64,000 nucleotides of DNA, taken from NCBI GenBank assembly GCA_024449915.1, contig JAMZAV010000295.1:558001-622000 (forward strand). Direction: 5' to 3'. The translations under genes and the position numbers were made by a program. Positions 21,766-32,739 of the stretch are shown in pieces. The notes under the pieces are model-generated. The model ran no database searches. It was not told the DNA's origin and saw only the letters and a list, made by a program, of their open reading frames with translations. Positions within the stretch are counted from its first letter, which is position 1. Every line of letters begins with the position of its first letter. This stretch comes from Sweltsa coloradensis. Its lineage: Eukaryota; Arthropoda; Insecta; Plecoptera; Chloroperlidae.

Positions 21766-24678
21766 ATGGTACATAACTATCCAGTTACGTGCGTCCTTCT
21801 GTACAAAGTGTGATATGATATTGTGAAAAGTTAAGTGTGTTCGCTCGACTAAGCCATTTGATCTCGAGTTGTAGAAGGTCACTCTCAGGTGTTTGATCTG
21901 TAATATTTTCAGCACTTCTTCAAAGATATTCGATAAAAAATTTGTTGCATTATCTGTGATTATGATAGAGGGGCATCCGAAGATTGATATGACGTGATCA
22001 ATTAAGGCCCGGGCTATAGAAGTAGCGTTTTGGTTCTTCAAACACACAAAAATTGGGTATCTGCTGTATCTGTCAATGAATGATAAGACATACTTGTTAC
22101 CCGAATCTGAGGTAATTAGAGGCCCGATAGTGTCCATGTGTAGAACCTTAAATGGGGTGTCTGGTTCTTGGTATGTTTGAAGTGGTGCTCTCGGTGGGTG
22201 TGGCTTTCCCTTTCGATGTTGACAAGTGACACAACTGTCACAATACTGTTTAATTTCTCTATGCATGCCAGACCAGTAGTAGCGTGATGTGATTGCACTT
22301 GTTGTTCTGTGGTGTCCACCGTGTCCGCCAAAAGGACTGTCGTGAAAGAGTTCTAGAATAGTGTCCTTTAGTGATTCAGGCACGACGAGACGATGATTAG
22401 GAGCTTCCTTTGACCGAATTCTGTACAAGATATTATTTTCTAATGCATAATCGTCTAGTGCATAATTATCTTGAGCCAGTGTATCGATAATTGGTTTCAA
22501 TGTGGCGTCAGCTAATTGTTCTTGACGTATTCTGCGTCGGTCCCAAGTAGGTGTGTAAGTTCGTTGGTCTTCATCTGTGTCGTCATTTATGATGTTTACA
22601 TGTAGGCGACTTAATGCATCTGCATGTGCAATGTTTTTCCCAGGTACATAAACAAAGTCGAAGTCGTAATCCGCGAGTATGATGCACCATCGAGAATGTC
22701 TGGCACCTAGTTTATCTGTGCACATGAGTTGTTTTAATGGTTTGTGGTCACCTTTCAGTATAAAATGTCTGCCAAAGAGGTAAGGTCGAAAGTAAGTTAT
22801 ACCATAAATTGCTGATACACATTCACGTTGCCAAGCCGAATAATTCATTTCAGCTGCCGAGAATTGTTTGCTAGCAAAAGCTATGGGTCTTTCTACACCA
22901 TCAAATTTTTGACTAAGAACAGCGCCACATCCAGTGTCACTAGCGTCTGTAGTCAATGTAAATTCTCGTGAAAAGTCTGGAAATGCAAGTACAGAGTCGC
23001 TGCATATTGTTTTCCGCGAAATATTGAATGCATTTTCATGTTGTTCAGTCCATTTGAATGGTACGTTTTTTCGTGTAAGGTCTGTCAATGGTCTACAAGT
23101 TGATGCTAGGTCCTTAAAGAACTTTCTGTAGAAGTTAAGGAACCCAAGGTACCTTTTAACGTCCTTTGGTGTACGTGGGCGTGGCCACGTTGTTATTGCT
23201 TCTATTTTTTCTGGTGCTGGGTGTATACCTTTGGTGCTAATGATATAGCCTAAATATGCAATTTGTGTCTTTAGAAAATTGCATTTAGAAGGCTTTAGTT
23301 TCAGTCCCACCTCATGAAGGCGGCGTAGTACCATTTCTAAATGAATTAAATGTTCGGCAAGCGTTTTAGAATAAATTATTAAGTCATCAATATATATTAT
23401 AATGAACTTGTACTGCATATCCCGAAACACATGTGTAATGAACCTGGTCCAGGTCGCAGGTGCAGATCGAAGACCTTGGGCGAGTCGGGTAAACTTGAAC
23501 GCTCCCATTTGAGAGACTATTGTTGTTTTTTCTTGATCATCTTCATGTATTTTAATGTTAAAAAATGCATCTGAAATGTCACACAGGGAAAAGTACTTCA
23601 TGCCATTTAAATGGTCTATAGCCGTATGAATGTCACTCATTGGGAATGAATCAGCGTGTGATATGCTATTAAGTTTTTCAAAACTGCATACCAAACGATA
23701 ATCTTGAGGGCTGTTTGTTGAATCAGTTTTTTTCTTTATAACCATACAAGGACTGCTCCATTGCGAGGTAGATGGTACTAAAACGCCTGAGTCTAATAAC
23801 TCTTGTATTTTGGCATTCAGGATTGATTGTGTTGCTTGTGGTGCACGATATGGTTTCAATCTGACAGGTGGTGAATTACCTGTGTGAATCCTGTGTATGA
23901 CGTCACTGGCTTCTCCAATCTTGTCACCCTTTTTATAGAAAATGTGTGCATGTTTGTACAAAATATCTCGTACTTGAGTTTGCACAGTATCTGACAAATG
24001 ACTCAAATCACACAGTTGTTCGATGCGCTCCATAGCTTGCATATGTTGTGCACGGTTATTTTGTATAGGTCCGGAATCGAACCCTGTATCTGTTGTAACC
24101 ATTACAACATTGTTGATGTCACTGCTGTTGTCTGCAGTTGATGTGTTATGTACAGTCTGATGTGGATGAAGTGTGAAGTTGTTATTTACAAGACTCATAT
24201 CATTTCTGTCAGTCATACGTTCAGCGCGATTATCCTCGTTGCATGTTTGCATTCTATGTGTGTGAGGAGCTGTCTGAACGTTGCTGTGAATAGAGTTAAC
24301 TCGCCGCGCGCTGCCATGCACTTTTTTCACTTGTTTCTTGATGTGTCCAGCATATGAATTGTATGCATTGTAATGACAGTCCGCCACTGGATTAATTTGG
24401 GTTGTGGTTTTCCCTTCACTAATCGTGTTATTGACGACGTCACCGTTAATTGTGTTGACGGCCGGGCGTCGTCCAAGTCGCGCAGACTGTTGTTCATGCA
24501 ACATGCAATTTTTGATATCATTTTGCCTTTTTATCAAGCGATTTATATTATGCATGTTTGGTGACGTTCTGTGACGGCTTTTCTTCGTAATATTTACATC
24601 TTGCTGTTTTGTTTGTAGCCTATTTTCTACATTGTTTGTGGATACAACAATGTTGTTGTTGTTGTTGTTGTACAACAA
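21670..24678 (-). CDS. pol: Gypsy pol: reverse transcriptase, RNase H, integrase core
   Basis: 1002 codons. Residues 1-200 are Asn/Thr-rich linker. RT spans about 265-480, with the first catalytic Asp in SLCDISDAFF (D367) and the YIDD box at 429-432 (D431, D432). RNase H spans about 570-700, with D578 (LTTDAS), E619, D644 and HADALSR (D687). Integrase follows: zinc-binding HDSPFGGH with C816-x2-C819, then the DDE triad at D849 (LHMDT), D909 (ITDNATNF) and E945 (GLVER), with 35 residues between the last two. All catalytic residues are intact. The frame leaves the integrase sequence near residue 970 (about 21,770), where a net one-base shift moves the remainder into the next frame. Its start overlaps the coiled-coil frame inside a (GTT)n repeat, so the ATG at 24678 is probably not the real start and both were likely one frame. 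Confidence 0.93.
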   Translation of the reverse strand: MLYNNNNNNIVVSTNNVENRLQTKQQDVNITKKSRHRTSPNMHNINRLIKRQNDIKNCMLHEQQSARLGRRPAVNTINGDVVNNTISEGKTTTQINPVADCHYNAYNSYAGHIKKQVKKVHGSARRVNSIHSNVQTAPHTHRMQTCNEDNRAERMTDRNDMSLVNNNFTLHPHQTVHNTSTADNSSDINNVVMVTTDTGFDSGPIQNNRAQHMQAMERIEQLCDLSHLSDTVQTQVRDILYKHAHIFYKKGDKIGEASDVIHRIHTGNSPPVRLKPYRAPQATQSILNAKIQELLDSGVLVPSTSQWSSPCMVIKKKTDSTNSPQDYRLVCSFEKLNSISHADSFPMSDIHTAIDHLNGMKYFSLCDISDAFFNIKIHEDDQEKTTIVSQMGAFKFTRLAQGLRSAPATWTRFITHVFRDMQYKFIIIYIDDLIIYSKTLAEHLIHLEMVLRRLHEVGLKLKPSKCNFLKTQIAYLGYIISTKGIHPAPEKIEAITTWPRPRTPKDVKRYLGFLNFYRKFFKDLASTCRPLTDLTRKNVPFKWTEQHENAFNISRKTICSDSVLAFPDFSREFTLTTDASDTGCGAVLSQKFDGVERPIAFASKQFSAAEMNYSAWQRECVSAIYGITYFRPYLFGRHFILKGDHKPLKQLMCTDKLGARHSRWCIILADYDFDFVYVPGKNIAHADALSRLHVNIINDDTDEDQRTYTPTWDRRRIRQEQLADATLKPIIDTLAQDNYALDDYALENNILYRIRSKEAPNHRLVVPESLKDTILELFHDSPFGGHGGHHRTTSAITSRYYWSGMHREIKQYCDSCVTCQHRKGKPHPPRAPLQTYQEPDTPFKVLHMDTIGPLITSDSGNKYVLSFIDRYSRYPIFVCLKNQNATSIARALIDHVISIFGCPSIIITDNATNFLSNIFEEVLKILQIKHLRVTFYNSRSNGLVERTHLTFHNIISHFVQKDARNWIVMYHSPTSNEKQYIYVITIQPILPTVWTRNVNSNG

Positions 24679-25588
24679 TGTTGTTGTTGTTGTTGTTGTT
24701 GTATACGCAATCCTCCTCTGCGTTCATGTTTGTAGCAAAACATGTTTGTCCTTTATTCTTTTTTCTGTGTTTATTTTGTTTATTTACATATGTTTGTTCT
24801 TGATCACTTACAGCTTCTTTATTATCTACATTATTTGTATATACAACGTCTCTGTTGTGTGGATTGCTTATTGTGTATTCACTTGTAATACGGGCTCGAG
24901 TTGGTGAATTGTTTTTCTGACCTTGTGAAATTTTCATTTCCGTCGGTGTGTTGCAGTCACTGTCATGGAACTTGTTGTTTGCAGTTATCGGCCTAATTGT
25001 TTCATAATGCCTCGTCTTGTTATTGAACTCAGCGATCCGGTCGTTAAGTGATCGTTCCCGTGTTGTTTCAAGTCCACCATGTAATGATTTGTTTGCTTGT
25101 TTTAAATCTGCACATATTACTTGCAGTTCACCGTTAGCTTGATGTAACATGTTGTTCTCTGATTGCACATGTTCATTTTGGGCTTCCTTTTCACGTAATG
25201 TTGACTTTAAATCATGTACTGTTGTTGCATTATCGGGTGATAGTGCAGTCCTGCCATTTCTTAGATTTTCAATCTCTGCCAAATAGACATGTTTTTCAAA
25301 GTTCAGGTCATTATTCACAGTCAATAATTTCTTGTTTTCAGTACATAGGATGCCGTGCTGGTGTTGCATAAGTTCAAATGCAGCAGAAGTACCGTTGTTA
25401 GTTGTGTACACATGCTCAAGTTTTGCTTCCAATCTATTTTTGTCATGTTTCAAACTTTCACTGGTTCGGTGTAGTTCCATGATGTCTAGTTGTAGCTTGT
25501 TGTTGCATTGTGTCAACATGTTATTGTTTGAGATGGCACTTTGCTCGTTCTGTTTTAGCTGCACATTATTCCACGTTAATTGTTTCAT
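24620..25588 (-). CDS. Coiled-coil region between protease and RT of the Gypsy element
   Basis: 322 codons. Residues 1-175 are charged and Leu/Asn/Gln-rich with heptad-like spacing (LKQNEQ, LEAKLEHVY, TENKKLLTVNNDL, LKSTLREKEAQ, LHQANGELQVICADLKQ), predicting a long coiled coil. The rest is Asn/Thr/Lys-rich and ends in poly-Asn and poly-Gln encoded by a (GTT/CAA)n microsatellite. Its ATG overlaps the protease-frame stop in an ATGA, and its end overlaps the pol frame. Both junctions sit in tandem repeats, where a length change would shift the frame. An insertion of this kind between protease and RT is not usual for Gypsy. I infer a structural or oligomerising part of Gag-Pol, but the role is unknown. 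Confidence 0.65.
   Translation of the reverse strand: MKQLTWNNVQLKQNEQSAISNNNMLTQCNNKLQLDIMELHRTSESLKHDKNRLEAKLEHVYTTNNGTSAAFELMQHQHGILCTENKKLLTVNNDLNFEKHVYLAEIENLRNGRTALSPDNATTVHDLKSTLREKEAQNEHVQSENNMLHQANGELQVICADLKQANKSLHGGLETTRERSLNDRIAEFNNKTRHYETIRPITANNKFHDSDCNTPTEMKISQGQKNNSPTRARITSEYTISNPHNRDVVYTNNVDNKEAVSDQEQTYVNKQNKHRKKNKGQTCFATNMNAEEDCVYNNNNNNNIVVQQQQQQHCCIHKQCRK
24652..24702 (+). repeat. (GTT)n microsatellite at the coiled-coil/pol junction
   Basis: Two GTT runs separated by GTACAACAAT. Copy-number or basecalling error here readily explains the +1 offset between the frames at 24620-25588 and 21670-24678. Confidence 0.85.
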
Positions 25589-26448
25589 TTGTTCATCTTT
25601 CTGTTGAATTTGTGCACTTTGTTGTTGAATTTGTGCACTTTGTTGTTGTATTTGTGCACTTGTAGTTGCAATTGTTCACATTTTTGTTGCAATTGTGTTG
25701 TCTTAGCTTCGGATTGCATTTTTTCATGAGCCAATGTAGATTGCAGTAATGCGAGTTGTTCTCGTAGTGCATGTAGTTCTGATGTTGCATTGTCGTCATG
25801 AGTAGTGTGTATTGTTGTTGTGCCAAATCCTACCTTAGATGTATTGTTATTTACCCTATTAAGTAGGTGGACTTCTGCGTTAATCCTATTGCTTTGTGAT
25901 GCATCAAATAAATCAATACTATTAGCTCCTTGAACCAATTGGTTTCGGCTATAAAGGATATCAAATTTGAAGTAAGTAAAAAAATCATTGCCCAAAATTC
26001 CACTGTAATAAGAGTCAGATTCTCGAGAAAGAATGAAAACTTTCGGGTAGGTATATATGCAATTACCTAACTGTAAACTTATTGGTGCTTCCCCTATAAT
26101 AGGCAATGTGTGTCCAGTAATGGAGGATACATATGCTGTATTATGACGAAAAAATGGAATTTGACAATCGATTGCAACGGATTCAGATAACAAAGAAACA
26201 TCAGCACCTGTATCAACTATAAATGAAACAAAAGTTTTACTTTTTTGATCATTGTAAATAAGTTGTGCTTGCACTAAAGGTTTGTTAGTTCCTGTCTGTA
26301 TTGAATTAATGTTCACATAAACCACGTGCGGCGGAACTTTCAGCCGTGGTTCCCTTGAGTTTAAAAAAGTTATTAGTGCCACATTGCGTGTAAGTGTTGT
26401 GGGGGAGGGGTGACAATGGGGTGATTGCCCTGCTGTAAGGTTTCGCAC
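25585..26448 (-). CDS. Gypsy retropepsin (aspartic protease) with C-terminal coiled coil
   Basis: 287 codons in the -1 frame relative to gag, overlapping gag's last 25 codons. It is probably expressed by -1 frameshifting, although no perfect slippery heptamer is visible; the overlap contains a C-rich run. The active-site triad lies in FIVDTGADVSLLS (D79-T80-G81), followed by a flap-like GHTLPIIGE and a later ILGNDFF, as in pseudoviral pepsins. After about residue 200 it becomes coiled-coil (LHALREQLALLQSTLAHEK). The end consists of three near-perfect seven-residue repeats of the VHKFNNK type, encoded by 21-bp tandem repeats at 25597-25665. It processes Gag-Pol in the virus-like particle. Confidence 0.88.
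   Translation of the reverse strand: MRNLTAGQSPHCHPSPTTLTRNVALITFLNSREPRLKVPPHVVYVNINSIQTGTNKPLVQAQLIYNDQKSKTFVSFIVDTGADVSLLSESVAIDCQIPFFRHNTAYVSSITGHTLPIIGEAPISLQLGNCIYTYPKVFILSRESDSYYSGILGNDFFTYFKFDILYSRNQLVQGANSIDLFDASQSNRINAEVHLLNRVNNNTSKVGFGTTTIHTTHDDNATSELHALREQLALLQSTLAHEKMQSEAKTTQLQQKCEQLQLQVHKYNNKVHKFNNKVHKFNRKMNK
25597..25665 (+). repeat. 21-bp tandem repeat encoding heptads
   Basis: GAATTTGTGCACTTTGTTGTT-type unit, three copies, at the end of the protease frame and next to the ATGA overlap. Confidence 0.8.
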
Positions 26449-27287
26449 CTAGGTTCACAACGCCCTCCGTTATCACAGTGCAAGCATGTGATAACTGTTG
26501 CATTCGCAGATGCGTGTTGAGAGTGTTGATCAGTGAATTTATTAACTACACTTTGTTTGGCTGTTACATTATGTAACAATGAATCGCTAGCCATTTCAAT
26601 GTCAATCCTTTCCTCTTTTAATGCAATGTCCAATGCCTGTTCATAAGTTTTGGGATTGGCACTAAGCACTAAGCGCCTAATGTAATTGTTTGCAATACCT
26701 TTGATTAGTTGTTTTTGCATGTTTTCATCTAACAATTTTTTACAAATATTTTGTTGTTCAGTATCTCCTGTGATAGTAAAACATTTGAATGCAGCAATAG
26801 AAAGCTTCATAGCAAATTGCTTTATGCTTTCCGTGGGTAATTGAATGCTTTGATTAAATGTTTGGACCAATTGGTCATGTATTTCATCTGCGTGAAACCA
26901 ATCAATTAATTTTTCCTTTAAAACATGATAAGGAGCATTTAACAGGGCAACATTATTGTTTACAAAGTCACGCGCGTCCCCGTTCAATTTGAGACGAGCT
27001 ATGACTCCTTGTTGTACTGGCGACAAATTATATAACAAAGAAATTTGGTCTACTTGATTAAAGAAGTCTTTTATTTTAGTGCTATTTGTTTGTCCAGAAA
27101 ATGTTGGTATTAAATTAATATGACTCAAATCGGCAATTGTATTGTTGATTTGACTTTCATTTATCTCAGGTGAGATTGGTAGTGAGGTTGATGATGCCAT
27201 TGCACATAAACCAATTAATAAGCATGCATATAAAGTGATCAGAGTGCAGTTGTGTAAGCATGAGTGTGACTGTACCTTTTGTAACAT
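26373..27287 (-). CDS. gag: Gypsy gag (capsid/nucleocapsid polyprotein)
   Basis: 304 codons. The Met at residue 30 (27200, MASSTSLPISPE) is the likelier start, since the 29 residues before it are hydrophobic and Cys-rich, unlike Gag. The core has the retrotransposon Gag pattern: IPTFSGQTNSTKIKDFFNQV, then LKLNGDARDFV and LIDWFHADEIHDQLVQTF. The C-terminus holds a cysteine cluster CLHCDNGGRCEPRC, spaced C-x2-C-x5-C-x3-C. This resembles a zinc knuckle but lacks the His of the usual CCHC box. It forms the particle shell and packages the RNA. It ends 75 bases inside the protease frame. Confidence 0.85.
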   Translation of the reverse strand: MLQKVQSHSCLHNCTLITLYACLLIGLCAMASSTSLPISPEINESQINNTIADLSHINLIPTFSGQTNSTKIKDFFNQVDQISLLYNLSPVQQGVIARLKLNGDARDFVNNNVALLNAPYHVLKEKLIDWFHADEIHDQLVQTFNQSIQLPTESIKQFAMKLSIAAFKCFTITGDTEQQNICKKLLDENMQKQLIKGIANNYIRRLVLSANPKTYEQALDIALKEERIDIEMASDSLLHNVTAKQSVVNKFTDQHSQHASANATVITCLHCDNGGRCEPRCETLQQGNHPIVTPPPQHLHAMWH

Positions 27288-27895
27288 GTGAGTCCAAATT
27301 AAGTGCTATAAATGCTGTAAGAAAATATTTCGCCAAGTGGGCTGATTATTACACATTAATATTTTATAACGAGAGACAATTAATAGAACAGAATATATAA
27401 TAAAACACATTTTGTTCAATAAGTAGAAAATTATTGGCCATAAAATTTTATATTTTCCGACACTGTTTAATTTTCAGAAAATGTGCCTGTTTTGAAGTGA
27501 AATCGTGATATAAATCCAAAAGAATGTCAAGGAAGGCTTTAAGCAATAAAATAAGACTAAGTGAACGTGCAGTAATTTAGACATGCAACTTGTGTCATTG
27601 AACTGAAACTTGTAATGCAATGATGTATAAGAAAGCTTATTTTCCATTTTAATTTACCAACAAATTAAATCATGCATAGTAACTTGCGGCATTATGTGCC
27701 TGACCAGAAAAATATGTACCATGATTTATTAATTAATTTGTTAATATATCTCATCATTTTCATATTGTCAAAGTTTGGTTGCAAATTTATTGAAGTTATT
27801 TTTATTCATAATTTAGAAGGAATTTTATGTTTCAAACAATCGCCAACATGGATTGGAATTTATCTGTATTAAAAAAAAATTCAAGAAAAAATTAT

Positions 27896-27913
27896 TCCCA
27901 CCGCAAGACACCA
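27896..27913 (-). other. Primer binding site of the Gypsy element
   Basis: The minus strand reads TGGTGTCTTGCGGTGGGA one base after the 5' LTR. The plus-strand form TCCCACCGCAAGACACCA looks like a tRNA 3' end and is closest in memory to tRNA-Leu. The TGG start and 1-nt spacing are what LTR elements use to prime minus-strand synthesis. Confidence 0.75.
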
Positions 27914-27914
27914 G

Positions 27915-28657
27915 TGTCATGGTTCGAGCCTGGGGTAGTGATATAATAAGGGCTGCCACCACTTGAAGTTATACTGCTTCAAGACCAGTTTAATTTACAT
28001 AATTTATAATGGTTTAGCGTGCTATGCTTCGGAAGGGGTAGTGGGAAGGTATGTACATTGTACATAGCCAATTAAATATCTTGGATTAACTTTGACATAA
28101 ATGATAATCAAACTGAGACACATTTCCAATTAACACATTATTTATTGATACATAATAAGTACATAGTAATTGTTAACTCACCAGTCAGTAGATTGTTGAT
28201 GGGGTCAGCTATCGTATAGATAGACTAGTTAAGAGAGCCACGAAGAAGCTGATTTTATTGGGAAGCTGGGCGCTTTATATACAAAATCTGTGGTCCTAAT
28301 GACACAAAATAATATATTTCCATGACGTAGAGTAATGACATTTGACAGAGTTTCCTATGGTGTACACGTGATAGCACGTGATAGCCGTGTGTTGGTTCCA
28401 CCTTGTTAAGAGGTTATAGAATATTGCGTATATTCTGACACATACGGAGAGGTGACTGATCCAAGTCTTGCTCGAGGCAATCACATTAGTTGTAATGTGA
28501 GGTAATTTAGATAAGCGAGCTAAATGAGTTGTTATTCCAAATGTTGAGCGTGGATGGAAATTCTGATGAATTAATGTACGCTTGTAAGCAATGACAAAAG
28601 TTAATATTTATGTATTAAAATATAATGATAGTCGTCGCGATGAACCGCCCCATGACA
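27915..28657 (-). repeat. 5' LTR of the Gypsy element
   Basis: 743 bp. It carries the same TATATAAA-like/AATAAA core and the doubled CACGTGATAG block as the 3' LTR. The promoter for the element's genomic RNA lies here. The region 27288-27895 between LTR and gag is AT-rich leader with no gene. Confidence 0.95.
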
Positions 28658-28661
28658 GATA

Positions 28662-29640
28662 CTAGGGTGCGATTCCGAGCTCCAACTCAAGCCATCCACT
28701 TAGACAGTGAATAAAAACTCGAAACTTTGGGACAAACAAATAAATTCCAAGAACGATCTTATTTCTTTCATCGCAAACTCGACTTTCCCGACTAGAAGTT
28801 GTTCCCAACCCATCTAATACATTTGGTGAAGTTTGTAAGCCTGTAGCTTAATAACTACAAAATAGAAGTCACCCTATTCAGCTGTCTGGTTCTCTTTCAC
28901 GTAGACTTTGTTTCCAATTCTTCCTCAGCTGCAGTTTGTATCTTTACAGAGGAATCAAAGTTCAAACTGTAACACGTGCCAAAAAATATCAGAATACAAC
29001 ATCAAGTCCTTGAGCTAGACTGTTTGTAAATAAATGTTACCAAGAACATTATCGGTTGTTGATGGTGTATGTAATATAACACACAAAAAAGCAATTACAA
29101 AAAAACAGCCAAGCCCAAAACAGAGAAAATAAAAGTGGCACAACTTTTAAAAGTAGGGTATTAGTAAAGTAAATCAAAAAGTAAAGCCAAGTCCTTTATT
29201 TTGTTTACAATAAATCAATATATTGATCAAATAACAAACAAATTTATAAATATTTATATTATATAAAAATAGTTGATCAATAATTAAATTTATAGAAAAA
29301 ATATTTAAATTAATAAATCTATTGAAATATTTTGATGGCAATAAAATAAAATGAACACACTTCGTTCTATATTAAAAGCTACGACGATGAATTTGATGAT
29401 TGGTGTATGTAATCTTATTGTATTTACTTGGTTATAACAGGCTTTGATCATCCTCACAGAATAAACCGGTTTCCATTGCTAAATTAACATACAAAAATAG
29501 AAGTATGTTTTCCCAGTAAAAATAATATTCGCTTTTTCAAGACACGGGTACGGAAGCACCCAAAATAGAGGATGAAAGTACTAAGTCTAAATATCGTCGA
29601 AGATGAATACAAATACAAAATAATTCGTTGTGTTAATGTT
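28662..29640. other. AT-rich stretch with no recognisable feature
   Basis: No reading frame or repeat end recognised. Confidence 0.5.
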
Positions 29641-29641
29641 T

Positions 29642-29658
29642 TGGTGGAGGCGCCGGGT
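29642..29658 (+). repeat. tRNA-Ala-3'-end-like motif, copy 4
   Basis: TGGTGGAGGCGCCGGGT, one mismatch to copy 1. Confidence 0.6.
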
Positions 29659-29745
29659 CAAACAATTTCACCGATTGATCTCGCGTTCAGTAATGTTAGA
29701 GGTGCCTACTTGTGAATTTACAATCATCATCCCTTGGAGGGTAAA

Positions 29746-30140
29746 GCCAACAATTTAGCCGCGGTCGTTTAATCAGTTCCCACTCGAACACTGAAGTTAA
29801 GCAACATCGGGCGTGGTCAGGGGGTTTAGTGGGTCGCCGCTCTGCCCTGAAACACACGTATATCGCTGGCTAGAGCAGACTAGGGTTCGTAAGCTTGTGT
29901 GACAGCTTCGTTCTCCTTGGCGCCGTCTGCTCGGCAGTCCGGTTAGTGGAGGAACCTATATGACTGTCAAAAGTTACACCGTCCTTTCGGATGGGACGTA
30001 AAGCCGTTGGTCCCCTTGGTACTTTTCGGTAGGAGTAGGCTATGTGCCGGTACCGGGTTCCCCTCCTCCCTTCTCTTTTAAATTTGCACTAGTGGGCTAC
30101 ATTGCCTGTTGCAAATAGAGACATAATAATAATAATATTT
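29746..30140 (+). mobile_element. 5S rRNA-derived SINE, copy 2
   Basis: It aligns with 12596-12996: GAACACTGAAGTTAAGCAAC, GGGCGTGGTCAGGGGGTTTA, ACACACGTATATCGCTGGCT, GTCCTTTCGGATGGGACGTA. The 3' end differs, finishing in an (AAT)n-like tail at 30125-30140 instead of the TATATCACC tail. No clear target duplication. Confidence 0.8.
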
Positions 30141-30159
30141 GTCAATCGATAAAAATAAT

Positions 30160-30245
30160 ATTGATCATGAGACGATGACAGACGTATAGACGGACGGTCG
30201 CACAGAAAAGTGAGACATGTGAGCTTCGCTCCACAACTCTAATTT
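30160..30245 (+). repeat. GACGGACGG...GAGCTTCGCTCC repeat, copy 1
   Basis: GACGGACGGTCGCACAGAAA followed by GAGCTTCGCTCC. Related blocks are at 41310-41400 and 60985-61105. Confidence 0.5.
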
Positions 30246-31755
<1,510 letters not shown>

Positions 31756-31779
31756 TGACGTGATATCTTCTCATTTATT

Positions 31780-32110
31780 CCGCGTGATAAAGCTGCGTTT
31801 CCAAATTACAGCCGTGAAGCTAGCTGCGAGCTGGAGGCAGCTCGGCGCCGCACCCACGCAACGACAATATATTTCTACCACTTTAATTATTACGGCGCCT
31901 GGAATTCACGCGTCCCGGCGTCAAGGTCGCTTTATTGTTTCCCACGCGAAGTCGTGGGATCTAGTTTAAGAATTAATGTCGTTGCCAAGGACAGGAAAAG
32001 TTGAGAGTTAAATTTGTTATAACTTCGTTTTCTCAAGTTAGTTCTTTGAATAGAGAGAGCAAACGGATTTTCATTTCTAAAGAGGTGACGTCAGAAAGAA
32101 ACGAAATTCA
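31780..32110. promoter_or_regulatory. GC-richer unique island (candidate regulatory element)
   Basis: CpG-containing unique sequence in an AT-rich gene desert (GAGGCAGCTCGGCGCCGCAC, GGCGCCTGGAATTCACGCGT), with a TAATTA core and a GCTTTATTGTTT block. Function is inferred only from composition. Confidence 0.2.
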
Positions 32111-32274
32111 CCGATTATTATTCCGGAGAATAAAGTTACGTTCTAGAATCTTTTCAAGTAATTTTGAATAGTCTGCTATGACGTCAAAATACACTAGGAT
32201 TGCAAGAGTTGAGAACATGGAGGAGGTATATTCTATTTTTATAATATTAAGGGTAAGTAATCGCGTTTCCATAT

Positions 32275-32724
32275 TTTATCAAATATGCAACTAAATCAAA
32301 ATATAGTGAACGGCTTTGAAACTTGGCTCTATTAGAACATCAGAACTATTTATTTTTGATCGGTTACACTGCAAAATATATCGCCTCTTCTAAATAATTT
32401 CAACTAAAGTTCACCATTAGCACACCATTCAACGTAGGACCCCAAAACGAACAAATTCGCTGGTAAGAAAATTTTAGAAAAAACGTTTTTTCTCCCAGAC
32501 AGAAGCCTTCTAGAAAACCAGTTGAGAGTTAATGTCACAAAAACACAAGTACTTACGTTGAATGGTGTGCTAGGGCGAAATGAAGTTTGAAATTGTTTTG
32601 AAGAGATGATATTTGCCGTGTGCCCAATCAGAAAAATCAGGAAATAATAGTTTTGATGTTCTAATTGAGCCAGGTTTCTGAGCCATTCACTATATTTTGA
32701 CTTAGTTGCATATTTGAGAAAATA
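32275..32724. repeat. Inverted repeat, about 165-bp arms, about 118-bp loop
   Basis: The left arm (32275-32437: CAAATATGCAACTAAATCAA, AATATAGTGAACGGC, CACACCATTCAACGTA) is mirrored at 32555-32724 (TACGTTGAATGGTGTGC, GCCATTCACTATATTTTGAC, TTGCATATTTGAG). A hairpin-type MITE is likely. Confidence 0.75.
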
Positions 32725-32739
32725 GGCAAACTCGATTCA

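Larger units (their letters stand above)
17445..28657 (-). mobile_element. Ty3/Gypsy LTR retrotransposon, full length, minus strand
   Basis: Two LTRs (17445-18184 and 27915-28657) start TGTCATGG and end CCATGACA. They are flanked outside by the 4-bp duplication GATA (17441-17444, 28658-28661). Internal order on the minus strand is PBS, gag, protease, coiled-coil region, RT, RNase H, integrase, C-terminal extension, long non-coding tail, LTR. RT before integrase places it in Ty3/Gypsy (Metaviridae). Its 11.2-kb length is long for the group, owing to the extra segment between protease and RT and to the 3' non-coding tail. No env-like frame with signal peptide or membrane anchor is seen. The near-identical LTRs imply a recent insertion, but gag-pol as written cannot give a full polyprotein because of frame breaks near 24650, 21770 and 21200. 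Confidence 0.95.
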
